Source: Acidiphilium sp.
GTDB taxonomy: Bacteria > Pseudomonadota > Alphaproteobacteria > Acetobacterales > Acetobacteraceae
Reading direction: 5' to 3'
Length of the DNA stretch: 64,000 bases
NCBI GenBank assembly: GCA_028688905.1
Contig: JAQTXH010000001.1
Span: 730,156-794,155 of the forward strand
Positions 37,559 to 48,604 of this stretch are shown here, piece by piece. Position numbers and translations under genes: made by a program. The first letter of the stretch is position 1; each line of letters begins with the position of its first letter. The notes beneath the pieces are model-generated. The model did no database searches. It saw nothing but the letters and a program-made list of their open reading frames with translations, and was not told where the DNA came from.

Positions 37559-37676
37559 ACCCGCCGCTGTGAGAATATTTTAAGCGAGTGTAACAACCCG
37601 TTGTGTTTTGCCGATTTCGCGATAGGTTTCAGCCCCAGCCTTTCAGCACACGTCATCCACCTTCAGGATCAAACCG

Positions 37677-38201
37677 ATGAAGTTCGCATTACCCGTTGCC
37701 GCTGCCGGCGTTCTCCTGCTTGGATTGGCCGGCTGCACCGTTGCACCACCTTCCGGCCCGACCGTGGTGGCCATGCCGGGGCAGGGCGTTGCGTTCGACA
37801 CATTCCAGAAGGACGATGATTACTGCCGCTATTACGCATCGCAACACACGGGTAGCGGCGGTGGTGCCAACGCGGCTAGCCAATCGGCGACGAATACCGC
37901 GATCGGCGGCACACTGCTCGGCACCGCCGCAGGCGCGCTGTTAGGCGCTGCTGGCGGCAACGCCGGAATGGGAGCCGCAATCGGGGCGGGGTCCGGCCTG
38001 CTGCTCGGCAGCGCAGCCGCCGGCGGCAACGCCCAGGGTGCGGCGGATTCGCTTCAGGCTCAGTATAACGTAGCCTACGCCCAGTGTATGGTCGGGCATG
38101 GCAACAAAATGGAAGGCTATGCGGGCGGCCCGGGACCCTCATACGGGTATGGCGCACCCGCCTACGCACCTCCAGGCTATTACGCGGCACCGGGTTACTG
38201 A
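37677..38201 (+). CDS. Glycine-zipper lipoprotein
   Basis: A 174-residue protein with a lipoprotein signal (PVAAAGVLLLGLAGC). The mature part carries a glycine-zipper stretch (about residues 78-125, with GGTLLGTAAGALLGAAGG and GAAIGAGSGLLLGSAAAGG) of the YMGG/17 kDa-antigen type, and ends in a Gly/Pro/Tyr-rich tail. Cys residues flank the zipper. Such proteins sit in the outer membrane or periplasm; role unknown. It is followed closely by the TonB-like gene. Confidence 0.8.
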   Translation: MKFALPVAAAGVLLLGLAGCTVAPPSGPTVVAMPGQGVAFDTFQKDDDYCRYYASQHTGSGGGANAASQSATNTAIGGTLLGTAAGALLGAAGGNAGMGAAIGAGSGLLLGSAAAGGNAQGAADSLQAQYNVAYAQCMVGHGNKMEGYAGGPGPSYGYGAPAYAPPGYYAAPGY

Positions 38202-39072
38202 CCCCGCACCCGGCGTTGTGCCGGGGCTGGGTGTTGCGCCGCCCTCGTTGGCACGGCGGCGGACGGATGGGGGTGGCTGGTTCATCCCGTTGCCGGTTTC
38301 GCTCGCGATCCATGTCAGTGTCATTCTGCTGCTGCTCTACGCGGTGCATCGGCAAAAGCTGACCCCGCCGTTGCCGGAGTCGAGTATCGCCGTGGTGTTT
38401 CAGAACACCGGCCTGCCGCATAGTTCCCCGCATAATGCCGCCCCCAAAGCGGCAGTGCATGCGCCGCCGGCGATGACGACATTGCCGCCGCCACCACCGC
38501 CACCACCCCAGCCCCAGGCGTCGCAAACCGAAGTCAATCTGTCGTCGCCGTCCAATATTCCGTTCAACCTCCCCAAGGAGATCATCCCGGCACCGCCCCC
38601 CCGGCATGCGACCGTAGCGCATCGAGCACCGCCCGCGCCGCGCCAGCACTTCATGGTGCTGAACGGCATGTCGTTCGGCAATCGTCCGACGACGGTGCTG
38701 AACCACATGCCGGGCGCGCTCAATCTGGCACCGCCGCAGTCGGATCTCGCGCGGCAGGCACCGTCGATCACGTTCCGGGGTAACGCGGGACCGGACTGGG
38801 AGAGTGCGTTCAACAAATGGGTAAATCAGCACAAATACTATCCCCAGGCCGCCGCTGCGCAGAACGAGGAGGGGAATGTAACGGTGAGTTTTACCGTCCT
38901 GCCGAACGGAAAAGTGACCGATCTGCATCTGGTGAGGAGTTCCGGCGCGCCACTGCTGGACATGGCGTGGTACGGGCTGTTTCGCGACGTCCGGGTTCCA
39001 CGATTCCCACCAGGATCGACCGCCAAAAGCGAACAGGTGATGGCGACCATCCACTTCATCCTTATCCGGTAA
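38149..39072 (+). CDS. TonB-like energy transducer
   Basis: A protein of about 307 residues with one N-terminal membrane helix (FIPLPVSLAIHVSVILLLLYAV), a long Pro-rich periplasmic spacer that includes PPPPPPPPQPQ, and a C-terminal TonB domain (GNVTVSFTVLPNGKVTDLHL, then SSGAPLLDMAWYG). TonB proteins carry energy from ExbB-ExbD to outer-membrane receptors. No exbB, exbD or receptor gene is nearby. The start is uncertain: ATG 38149 overlaps the upstream gene by 53 bases, and a GTG at 38218 would avoid the overlap. Confidence 0.75.
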   Translation: MAHPPTHLQAITRHRVTDPAPGVVPGLGVAPPSLARRRTDGGGWFIPLPVSLAIHVSVILLLLYAVHRQKLTPPLPESSIAVVFQNTGLPHSSPHNAAPKAAVHAPPAMTTLPPPPPPPPQPQASQTEVNLSSPSNIPFNLPKEIIPAPPPRHATVAHRAPPAPRQHFMVLNGMSFGNRPTTVLNHMPGALNLAPPQSDLARQAPSITFRGNAGPDWESAFNKWVNQHKYYPQAAAAQNEEGNVTVSFTVLPNGKVTDLHLVRSSGAPLLDMAWYGLFRDVRVPRFPPGSTAKSEQVMATIHFILIR

Positions 39073-39213
39073 GGTTCATCCTGCAAGGTTCCGGCCGGTC
39101 AACGAACGCGCGCGGTTGTGAACGCTGCAAAACCCTGCTTGTTCTGGACAAAGCGGGCGATCACGCCAAGATCACCAACAGAGGGTATTACCTTCGCAGC
39201 AGGAGTTATCATC

Positions 39214-39873
39214 ATGTCCAAAGCGAAATATTGGTTGCTGGCGGCCGGTGCGGTGGCCCTGCCGGTTGCCGCGTGGGCCGCTGGACCCAGTCCGGTCGGA
39301 GCCGTCTATCAGCCGATTGCCGCCGCGCGCGCGACGGTCTTGCGGCCTGGTGACGCTCGTCGCCGGATCGTAATGATCCCGATAGCGTTCACGACCCTGG
39401 CAATGCCTATGCCGATGATGATCGCCGTTCCGGCGATGCCGGTGCAAGCGCCACTGATGCGGCAAATCGTCTCCATGCAAGCCCAGTTGCAGGCCACCAT
39501 GGCCGCTATGCAGCAATTTGTGATGCCGCCGTTGCTGGTCCCCGGCTTTCCGGCGGGCAGGGCCGGGGTTACTCAGGTGACAATGGTAACGGTCGATGGT
39601 GCCGGCCGGGGGTGCAGTGAACAGATGCGGATCATCCACGGGCCGAACGGCCAGACCGGCGTGTTGATCCATCGCAGCGGCGACGCGTGCGGGCCGCTGC
39701 CCGCGGCAATGCCCGGGGTGGCGGGTCGTGAAAAGACGATGCCGGGTGCCGGTTCCTTGCCGTCGCAAGCCGGCTCCCCGCTGCCGTCGGGCGCGCTGCC
39801 GCCGCCGTCAAAGCTGATCTATGCCGCCTATAAACTTCCGCCCAGAGTTGCGCAGCCTGCACAGCAGGGTTGA
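39214..39873 (+). CDS. Secreted Met-rich protein of unknown function
   Basis: A 219-residue protein with a clear signal peptide (KYWLLAAGAVALPVAAWAAG). The mature protein has a Met/Ala/Pro/Gln-rich middle (for example AMPMPMMIAVPAMPV and MQAQLQATMAAMQQFVM) and two cysteines in a small conserved-looking segment (GCSEQMRIIHG and GDACGPLP). The ATG follows AGGAG at about eight bases. Met-rich secreted regions can bind copper(I), but this is only a hint. No family recognised. Confidence 0.7.
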   Translation: MSKAKYWLLAAGAVALPVAAWAAGPSPVGAVYQPIAAARATVLRPGDARRRIVMIPIAFTTLAMPMPMMIAVPAMPVQAPLMRQIVSMQAQLQATMAAMQQFVMPPLLVPGFPAGRAGVTQVTMVTVDGAGRGCSEQMRIIHGPNGQTGVLIHRSGDACGPLPAAMPGVAGREKTMPGAGSLPSQAGSPLPSGALPPPSKLIYAAYKLPPRVAQPAQQG

Positions 39874-39885
39874 CGGTAGCCTGAC

Positions 39886-39932
39886 ATTCCGGCGGCGCGC
39901 CATCTGAATTGCGCCGCTGGCCTTGCCGGAAT
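39886..39932 (+). other. Nested stem-loop between the Met-rich gene and guaB
   Basis: ATTCCGGC (39886-39893) pairs with GCCGGAAT (39925-39932), and within it GGCGC (39894-39898) pairs with GCGCC (39911-39915). No T-run follows, so it is not a standard terminator; it may be part of the guaB leader or a 3' stabilising structure of the upstream gene. Confidence 0.4.
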
Positions 39933-39951
39933 CACGGCGGGCCGATAGTAG

Positions 39952-42812
<2,861 letters not shown>

Positions 42813-42841
42813 ACGATCACGCTCCAGATGATTCTGGTACC

Positions 42842-43375
42842 GTGATCACCATCCGCCGCGCGCGCTTGGCCGATGCACCGGGAATCGGCGTGGTGCATGT
42901 CGCCAGTTGGCGCAGCACCTACGCCGGGGTGTTGCCGGAGCCGGTGCTGACCGGACTCTCGGCTCCGCGTCAGGCTGGATACTATGACCGCGTGATTCGT
43001 GGCGGCGGTGTGGTGTATGTCGCGGTCGCTTCGGGATCGGATGCAGGCAGCGAGGGTGGATCGCGAGTCGTCGGCTTCATCACCGCGCGCCGCCGGCGCG
43101 AGGGCATTGCGGAGGGCGAGGTCGAAACCCTGTACGTGCTGGATGACTTCCGCGACCGTGGCCTGGGCCGGCAATTGTTGCGTGCCGGTGCCGCGCATCT
43201 GGCGGCGAAGGGCTGCAACTCGGTGTTTGTGTGGGTTCTGGCCGATAATCCGTCGCGCTGGTTTTATGTCAGAATGGGCGGTACCCACGTCGCCGACGGC
43301 ACGGTGGGCGTGGGCGGCGCGCAGGTGGCGCAGACGGCCTACAGGTGGGAGCCAATCGACACTTTGATGGCCTGA
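42842..43375 (+). CDS. GNAT-family N-acetyltransferase
   Basis: A 177-residue acetyltransferase-fold protein. The acetyl-CoA binding motif appears as DDFRDRGLGRQLL (R/Q-x-x-G-x-G type), preceded by EGEVETLYVL. The acceptor is unknown. The GTG start at 42842 directly opens the fold (ITIRRARLADAPGIGVVH). It follows the rRNA methyltransferase by 29 bases, across the palindromic repeat. Confidence 0.85.
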   Translation: MITIRRARLADAPGIGVVHVASWRSTYAGVLPEPVLTGLSAPRQAGYYDRVIRGGGVVYVAVASGSDAGSEGGSRVVGFITARRRREGIAEGEVETLYVLDDFRDRGLGRQLLRAGAAHLAAKGCNSVFVWVLADNPSRWFYVRMGGTHVADGTVGVGGAQVAQTAYRWEPIDTLMA

Positions 43376-43444
43376 TCGTCAGAGTGTGATCGGCGGAAGC
43401 GGAATCGACGTGCGGTTCACGGCGATGAAATGATCAGGCTTCGA

Positions 43445-44419
43445 TCAGGGGTGGCGAATGGTACGGGCATGCATGCGGGCGATGTTGGCCAGTTGCTCGC
43501 TGAACGTGCGGGCAAACATATGACCGCCCTTGCCACTTGCAACAAAAAACAAATCCTGGGTCGCCTCTGGATGCAGCACCGCATCGATCGCGGAGACACC
43601 CGGTGCCGCGATCGGGCCGGGCGGCAATCCGTGGTGCAGATAGGTGTTATAGGGGCTGTCAACCGCAAGATCATGGTCGTCGACCCGATGGGTGAGGGCG
43701 GTCGCCTGACCGTCGGTGACCGCAAAAATCACCGTGGGATCGGCCTGGAGCTTCATGTTGCGACTGAGACGGTTTTCATAAACGCCTGCAATCTTTGGAA
43801 GCTCTGCCTTGATCGGTGTTTCCAGTTGCACGATCGAAGCGAGAGTCAGGGCCTGGTCTGGGGTTTGCAGCGGCAGATCTGGTGCGCGGTGGTTCCACGA
43901 GGCTGCGAGTGCAATCCGCATGGCACGCTGCATCCGGGCTAGAATGGCCGGGCGCGGTGTGCCGTAAATATAATCGTAGGTCTGCGGCAGCACGCTGCCT
44001 TCCGGCGGCGGCGCGACGTGGCCGGTGGCGCGTGGCAGAGTGTTGATGATCGCGGCAATCTGGGTCGCGGTAAGCCCGTCCGGGATCGTCGCCTTGTGCT
44101 GCACCGCCGGTCCAAAGCGTAGCGTGTGCAATATGCGCCGCAGACTCCCGTGCGCGACGAAGCGATATTCGCCGGCGCGCAGGGGGCCGCGATCGCGGGT
44201 GAACCAGGCGGCGAGTTCGAACACCAGAGCATAGCGGATCACCCCGGCGCGTCGCAGCGTCGATGCGACCGCTGCGACGCCCCCCGGCGGGATATAGACG
44301 TTTTTCGTGACGGCCAGCGCACCCGGACCGTCGTAGCTCTGCTCGACCGCCATTTTGCCGATGCTGAGCGTGACCATCACGGTCAGCAGCACCAGGATCA
44401 GGCGGCCACGGTTCAACAC
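43445..44419 (-). CDS. mltG: Endolytic murein transglycosylase MltG
   Basis: A 324-residue YceG/MltG protein that cleaves nascent peptidoglycan and sets glycan-strand length. A single N-terminal membrane anchor is followed by a LysM-like segment and the catalytic YceG domain. In ASIVQLETPIKAELPKIAGVYENRL-type context (here LASIVQLET) the second Glu corresponds to the catalytic Glu of E. coli MltG. LQADPTVIFAV and NTYLHHGLPPGPIAAPG match the family. It is last in the fabD-fabG-acpP-fabF-mltG cluster. Confidence 0.93.
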   Translation of the reverse strand: MLNRGRLILVLLTVMVTLSIGKMAVEQSYDGPGALAVTKNVYIPPGGVAAVASTLRRAGVIRYALVFELAAWFTRDRGPLRAGEYRFVAHGSLRRILHTLRFGPAVQHKATIPDGLTATQIAAIINTLPRATGHVAPPPEGSVLPQTYDYIYGTPRPAILARMQRAMRIALAASWNHRAPDLPLQTPDQALTLASIVQLETPIKAELPKIAGVYENRLSRNMKLQADPTVIFAVTDGQATALTHRVDDHDLAVDSPYNTYLHHGLPPGPIAAPGVSAIDAVLHPEATQDLFFVASGKGGHMFARTFSEQLANIARMHARTIRHP

Positions 44420-44437
44420 AGTGTCGTCCCGATCCGG

Positions 44438-45706
44438 TCAGCCTGCCTTGCGAAACAGGATCGAGGCATTGGTGCCGCCAAAACCGAAACTGTTGGACAA
44501 AGCGATATCGATCTTTCTCTCCTGAGCGGTGTGGGCGACGCGGTCGATCACGCTGGTCCGGCTCGGCGTGTCGAGATTGAGCGTGGGTGGTGCCACACCA
44601 TCGCGAATCGCCAGGATCGAGAATACGGCTTCGATCGCACCGGCGGCACCGAGTAAATGTCCGGTCGCCGACTTGGTCGACGACATGGCAACATTTTTAC
44701 CGGCGTCGCCGAACATGTTTTCCACCGCCTCCAGTTCCAGATCGTCCCCCATCGGCGTCGATGTGCCGTGGGCGTTGATGTACTGGATATCGGAGGGGGC
44801 TAACCTGCCCGATTTCAGCGCAGCCTTCATCGCGCGGTACGCCCCGTCATGATGGTCGGAGGGGGCCGTGATGTGATGTGCATCGCCCGACATGCCGTAA
44901 CCGGCGATCTCAGCGTATATTTTTGCTCCGCGCCGCTTGGCGTGCTCATATTCCTCAAGGAACAGAACGCCCGCGCCTTCGCCCATCACGAACCCGTCGC
45001 GATCCTTATCCCACGGGCGGGATGCCGCGGTGGGATTGTCGTTGAAGGCGGTCGAGAGCGCGCGCGACGCGCAGAATCCAGCGATGCCCAAGGCACAAAC
45101 CGCCGCTTCGGCACCGCCTGCGAGCATGATATCGGCATCGCCCAGTGCAATCAGCCGCGAGGCGTCACCGATCGCGTGAACGCCGGTGGCGCAAGCGGTT
45201 ACCGCCGAATGGTTCGGACCCTTCAGTCCGAATTTGATCGACACATTGCCAGAAACCAGATTGATCAGAGCGGACGGGATGAAAAACGGCGACAACCGTC
45301 GCGCCTTTCCCTCGTGGACCAGGATCGAGGCTTCATAAATGGTTTGTAGCCCGCCAATGCCCGACCCGATCATCACGCCGGCGGTGTAGCGATCTTCCTC
45401 GGTCTGCGGCGCCCAGCCGGAGTCTTCCATCGCCTGGGTGGCCGCGGCCATGCCAAGCTGAATGAACCGATCCATTTTTTTCTGGTCTTTGATCGGTACC
45501 CACTCGCCGAGATCATATTTGCCTTCGGCGCGAGTGCCGGGGGGCATTTGCCCCGCGACCTTGCACGGCAGATCAGCTGCATCGAATGCGGTGATTGCAC
45601 CGACCCCCGATGCGCCATTGATCAACCGCTGCCAGACAACTTCAACGCCTACGCCCAGAGGGCAGGCGATTCCCATGCCGGTCACAACGACGCGACGCAT
45701 ATTCAT
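44438..45706 (-). CDS. fabF: 3-oxoacyl-ACP synthase II (KAS II)
   Basis: A 422-residue condensing enzyme that elongates acyl-ACP with malonyl-ACP. The active-site cysteine is C172 in SAVTACATGVHAIG, and the two histidines are in NAHGTSTPMGD and KSATGHLLGAAGA. It lies 17 bases downstream of acpP and 18 bases upstream of mltG. Confidence 0.97.
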   Translation of the reverse strand: MNMRRVVVTGMGIACPLGVGVEVVWQRLINGASGVGAITAFDAADLPCKVAGQMPPGTRAEGKYDLGEWVPIKDQKKMDRFIQLGMAAATQAMEDSGWAPQTEEDRYTAGVMIGSGIGGLQTIYEASILVHEGKARRLSPFFIPSALINLVSGNVSIKFGLKGPNHSAVTACATGVHAIGDASRLIALGDADIMLAGGAEAAVCALGIAGFCASRALSTAFNDNPTAASRPWDKDRDGFVMGEGAGVLFLEEYEHAKRRGAKIYAEIAGYGMSGDAHHITAPSDHHDGAYRAMKAALKSGRLAPSDIQYINAHGTSTPMGDDLELEAVENMFGDAGKNVAMSSTKSATGHLLGAAGAIEAVFSILAIRDGVAPPTLNLDTPSRTSVIDRVAHTAQERKIDIALSNSFGFGGTNASILFRKAG

Positions 45707-45723
45707 ATCCTCGACCGCGCCGA

Positions 45724-45963
45724 TTATTCCGCCTTCTGCTTTTCGATATAGTCGATCGCATCCTTCACGGTCGTGATCTTTTCGGCGGCGTCCTCAGGGA
45801 TTTCGACCGCGAATGCTTCCTCGAAGGCCATCACCAGTTCGACGGTATCAAGGCTGTCGGCACCCAGATCATCGATAAAGGACGCTTCCGGGGTCACTTT
45901 CGCCTCATCGACGCCGAGATGCTCGACGACGATTTTTTTTACTTTTTCGGCGACTTCACTCAT
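45724..45963 (-). CDS. acpP: Acyl carrier protein
   Basis: A 79-residue acidic helical carrier of the growing acyl chain. The phosphopantetheine attachment serine is S37 in [16 protein letters not shown]. The ATG at 45963 gives the canonical [10 protein letters not shown] start; upstream codons in frame do not fit the family. It lies between fabG and fabF. Confidence 0.98.
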   Translation of the reverse strand: MSEVAEKVKKIVVEHLGVDEAKVTPEASFIDDLGADSLDTVELVMAFEEAFAVEIPEDAAEKITTVKDAIDYIEKQKAE

Positions 45964-46102
45964 TCTCTGTGTGCTCCTGTACGAAAATATTGGGCGATAA
46001 GCAGTCACGATCAGGCCGGCAAACAATATGTCCGGCCTCGTTGCGAAAGTCCGGCGCGCTTAGCATGGTTCCTGCAAGCGCGCCAACCATGGCACCACCG
46101 TT

Positions 46103-46852
46103 TCAAATCATCGCCATGCCGCCGTTCACATGCAAGACCGAACCGGTCACCCATCCCGCCGCATCGGAGGCCAAATAAGCGACGGCGGCGGCGACATCCT
46201 CAGGGCGGCCCAGCCTGCCGAGCGGGATCCTGGCCGCGAGGGTGGCGCGTTGGTCCGCGGTGAGCGCATCGGTCATCGCAGTTTCGATAAAGCCGGGGGC
46301 GATCAGATTGATCGTGACATTGCGCGACGCCACCTCCTGCGCCAATGCCTTGGTCAGCCCGATCAATCCCGCCTTGGCCGACGCATAGTTCGCCTGTCCG
46401 GAATTGCCGGTGGACCCTACGATGCTGCCGATGTTGATGATCCGGCCCGAGCGGCGGCGCATCATGAATTTCAGAGCGGCGCGTGACAGGCGAAACGGGG
46501 CCGCAAGATCGACATCGAGCACCTGCGCCCAGGCCTCGTCGCTCATCCGCAAGGCTAGTCCGTCCCGCGTCAGTCCGGCGTTGTTCACCAGGATATCGAC
46601 ACGGCCCATCGCGGTCTCGGCTCCGGCGATGAGGGACTCGGCGGCCTTGGGGTCGGCTAGATCGGCCGGGATGACATGCGCGCGATCCCCCAGTTCAGCG
46701 GCAAGCGCCGTGAGGGCGGCTTCGCGGGTGCCTGACAAGGTAACGGTGGCACCCCGCGCATACAGCGTACGGGCAATGGCGGCTCCGATGCCACCGGAGG
46801 CACCGGTGATCACAGCGGTCTTGCCTTCCAGCGAGAACAAGTCAGCTGACAT
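46103..46852 (-). CDS. fabG: 3-oxoacyl-ACP reductase
   Basis: A 249-residue NADPH-dependent SDR that reduces 3-oxoacyl-ACP. TGASGGIGAAIA is the nucleotide-binding motif, NNAGLTRDGL the NNAG motif, and S143-Y156-K160 (NIGSIVGSTGNSGQANYASAK region) the catalytic triad. The start overlaps the fabD stop by 11 bases. 139 bases separate it from acpP. Confidence 0.96.
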   Translation of the reverse strand: MSADLFSLEGKTAVITGASGGIGAAIARTLYARGATVTLSGTREAALTALAAELGDRAHVIPADLADPKAAESLIAGAETAMGRVDILVNNAGLTRDGLALRMSDEAWAQVLDVDLAAPFRLSRAALKFMMRRRSGRIINIGSIVGSTGNSGQANYASAKAGLIGLTKALAQEVASRNVTINLIAPGFIETAMTDALTADQRATLAARIPLGRLGRPEDVAAAVAYLASDAAGWVTGSVLHVNGGMAMI

Positions 46853-47801
46853 GTCTGATCAGGGCCTCCAGTTCGGCGGGGCTGGCGCAGGACATCGTTT
46901 CAGCTTCGGGGGCAATGCGGCGGATCAGTCCCGACAGCACCTTACCCGCGCCAAGTTCGACAAAGCGGGTCACGCCGAGGCCCATCATGGTTTCGACCGA
47001 TTCGCGCCAACGCACCGTGGCGGTGACCTGTTCGATCAACCGTGCCGTGATGTCTGCGGGGGCGGTAACTTTGGCGGCGGTGACATTGGCGATTAGGGGT
47101 ACCACCGGCGCGCGCGGTGGTGTTTTGCCCAAAGCATCCTTCATCGCCATAGCGGCGGGTGCCATCATCGCACAATGGAACGGTGCCGACACCGGCAGCT
47201 TCATCGCGCGTTTCACACCGCGCGCTTTGGCAATCTCGATCGCGCGCTCAACTGCGGCGACAACCCCGGAAATCACCACCTGGCCACCGCCGTTGTCGTT
47301 GGCGACCGCGACGATCTCCTGGTTCTCCGGGCCGGCCTCGGCCTCGGTGCAGATTGCCACCGCGGCTTCAAGCTCCACCCCCAGCAGCGCGGCCATCGCC
47401 CCTTCGCCAGGGGGAACCGCGCGCTGCATGGCATTGCCCCGAACCCGGAGCAGAATGGCTGTCTCTGCCACTGCGAACGACCCGGCAGCTGCCAAGGCGG
47501 AATATTCACCAAGGGAGTGGCCGGCAACCACCACGGCCTTCTGGCGCACGGTAATATTGCCCTCGCGTTCCAGGCAGCGCAGCACCGCCATTGACATCGC
47601 CATCAAAGCCGGCTGGGTGTTTTCGGTCAGGGTCAGCTCTTCGGCAGGGCCTTCGAACATCAGGCGCGAAAGCTTCTGCTTCAAAATCTCGTCGACTTCC
47701 TCGAACACCTCGCGCGCGGCCGCAAAAGCGGCCGCCAGGTCGCGCCCCATGCCGACCGACTGACTGCCCTGACCTGGAAAGATGAAGGCGTTGACTGCCA
47801 T
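46842..47801 (-). CDS. fabD: Malonyl-CoA:ACP transacylase
   Basis: A 319-residue acyltransferase that loads malonate onto ACP. It opens with the FIFPGQGSQSVGMG motif; the nucleophile is S96 in VAGHSLGEYSAL, and the His partner is in VSAPFHCAMM. It is the first gene of the fatty-acid cluster; an AGGAG site precedes the start. Confidence 0.96.
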   Translation of the reverse strand: MAVNAFIFPGQGSQSVGMGRDLAAAFAAAREVFEEVDEILKQKLSRLMFEGPAEELTLTENTQPALMAMSMAVLRCLEREGNITVRQKAVVVAGHSLGEYSALAAAGSFAVAETAILLRVRGNAMQRAVPPGEGAMAALLGVELEAAVAICTEAEAGPENQEIVAVANDNGGGQVVISGVVAAVERAIEIAKARGVKRAMKLPVSAPFHCAMMAPAAMAMKDALGKTPPRAPVVPLIANVTAAKVTAPADITARLIEQVTATVRWRESVETMMGLGVTRFVELGAGKVLSGLIRRIAPEAETMSCASPAELEALIRHVS

Positions 47802-47869
47802 GGACTAGTCTCCTGTAATTTGGCGCGGGGTAGATTGCGGCGGCCCCTAAGTCAATTGCGCGCAAGACA

Positions 47870-48457
47870 TCAGAAATGCCGTTCGAACACCTCGATCACG
47901 TCGCCGGGGGCCACCAGCGCATCTGCCGGGGCACGGTATTCGCGCGAAACGCCGTGCCGGACCCGGACGATGCCCACCCGTGATTCCACGGCGCGATAGG
48001 TGAATCCGCTGGCAATCGAGACCGCCGTCAATACGGTCATTCCGGGTTGAAACGGAAATTGTCCCGGCTTGTTGACTTCACCGAGGATCGAGAAGGGCCG
48101 GTAGTTTCGAACCTCGGCCGCGACATCGGGATGGCGCAGAATGCCGCGGGTCTGCAAGCCGGTGCCGATCGCTCGCGCCAAACCACTCGCAGTGCGCCCG
48201 GCGGCGCGAACCGGACCCAGCAAAGGCATGTCGATCATGCCGGAATCGCCGACACCATAGTCCGCAGTAAGCTGCTTCTGATCGAACACCACAATGCGCG
48301 CCACATCGCCGGTCCCAAGCCGGTATCCCTGGGCAGGGTTCAGCGGCAGCGGCGGCAGACCATCTCCGGGGGCGCATCCGGCCAGCGTGCCTGCGCCGAG
48401 CAACCCGAGGGCCAACGTCATCAGACGGCGGCGCGATCTGCGGCAGGCTGAGTTCAT
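47870..48457 (-). CDS. Polysaccharide export lipoprotein (Wza/SLBB type), short form
   Basis: A 195-residue protein with a lipoprotein signal (LALGLLGAGTLAGC), a Poly_export domain (YRLGTGDVARIVVFDQ, DSGMIDMPLLGPV) and one SLBB-like segment (FSILGEVNKPGQFPF). Wza-type proteins form the outer-membrane channel for exported polysaccharide; this one is the short form lacking the second SLBB and the C-terminal helix. It is divergent from the Wzz/BY-kinase gene, with a palindrome between them. Confidence 0.85.
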   Translation of the reverse strand: MNSACRRSRRRLMTLALGLLGAGTLAGCAPGDGLPPLPLNPAQGYRLGTGDVARIVVFDQKQLTADYGVGDSGMIDMPLLGPVRAAGRTASGLARAIGTGLQTRGILRHPDVAAEVRNYRPFSILGEVNKPGQFPFQPGMTVLTAVSIASGFTYRAVESRVGIVRVRHGVSREYRAPADALVAPGDVIEVFERHF

Positions 48458-48496
48458 AGATACAACCAATACAAGATAATTTCGCAATTACACAAC

Positions 48497-48511
48497 TTAA
48501 GATTGACTTAA
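48497..48511. promoter_or_regulatory. TTAAG-N5-CTTAA palindrome in the divergent polysaccharide promoter region
   Basis: TTAAG-ATTGA-CTTAA, flanked on both sides by CAAC, lies in the AT-rich gap between the export lipoprotein and the Wzz/BY-kinase gene. It could be an operator for divergent control. No binding protein is known. Confidence 0.35.
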
Positions 48512-48552
48512 CAACGGTTTGGTTGAACACTCATTTGCTACCTTCTGAATCG

Positions 48553-48558
48553 TATAAT
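48553..48558 (+). promoter_or_regulatory. Candidate -10 element for the Wzz/BY-kinase gene
   Basis: A perfect TATAAT at 48553-48558, about 46 bases before the ATG at 48605. No convincing -35 hexamer lies at 16-18 bases; TTGAAC at 48523 is too far (24-base spacer). Confidence 0.3.
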
Positions 48559-48604
48559 TTGGCCCGGTGAACCAATTCCATGACGCGATTTCACAAGCCG
48601 TAAC

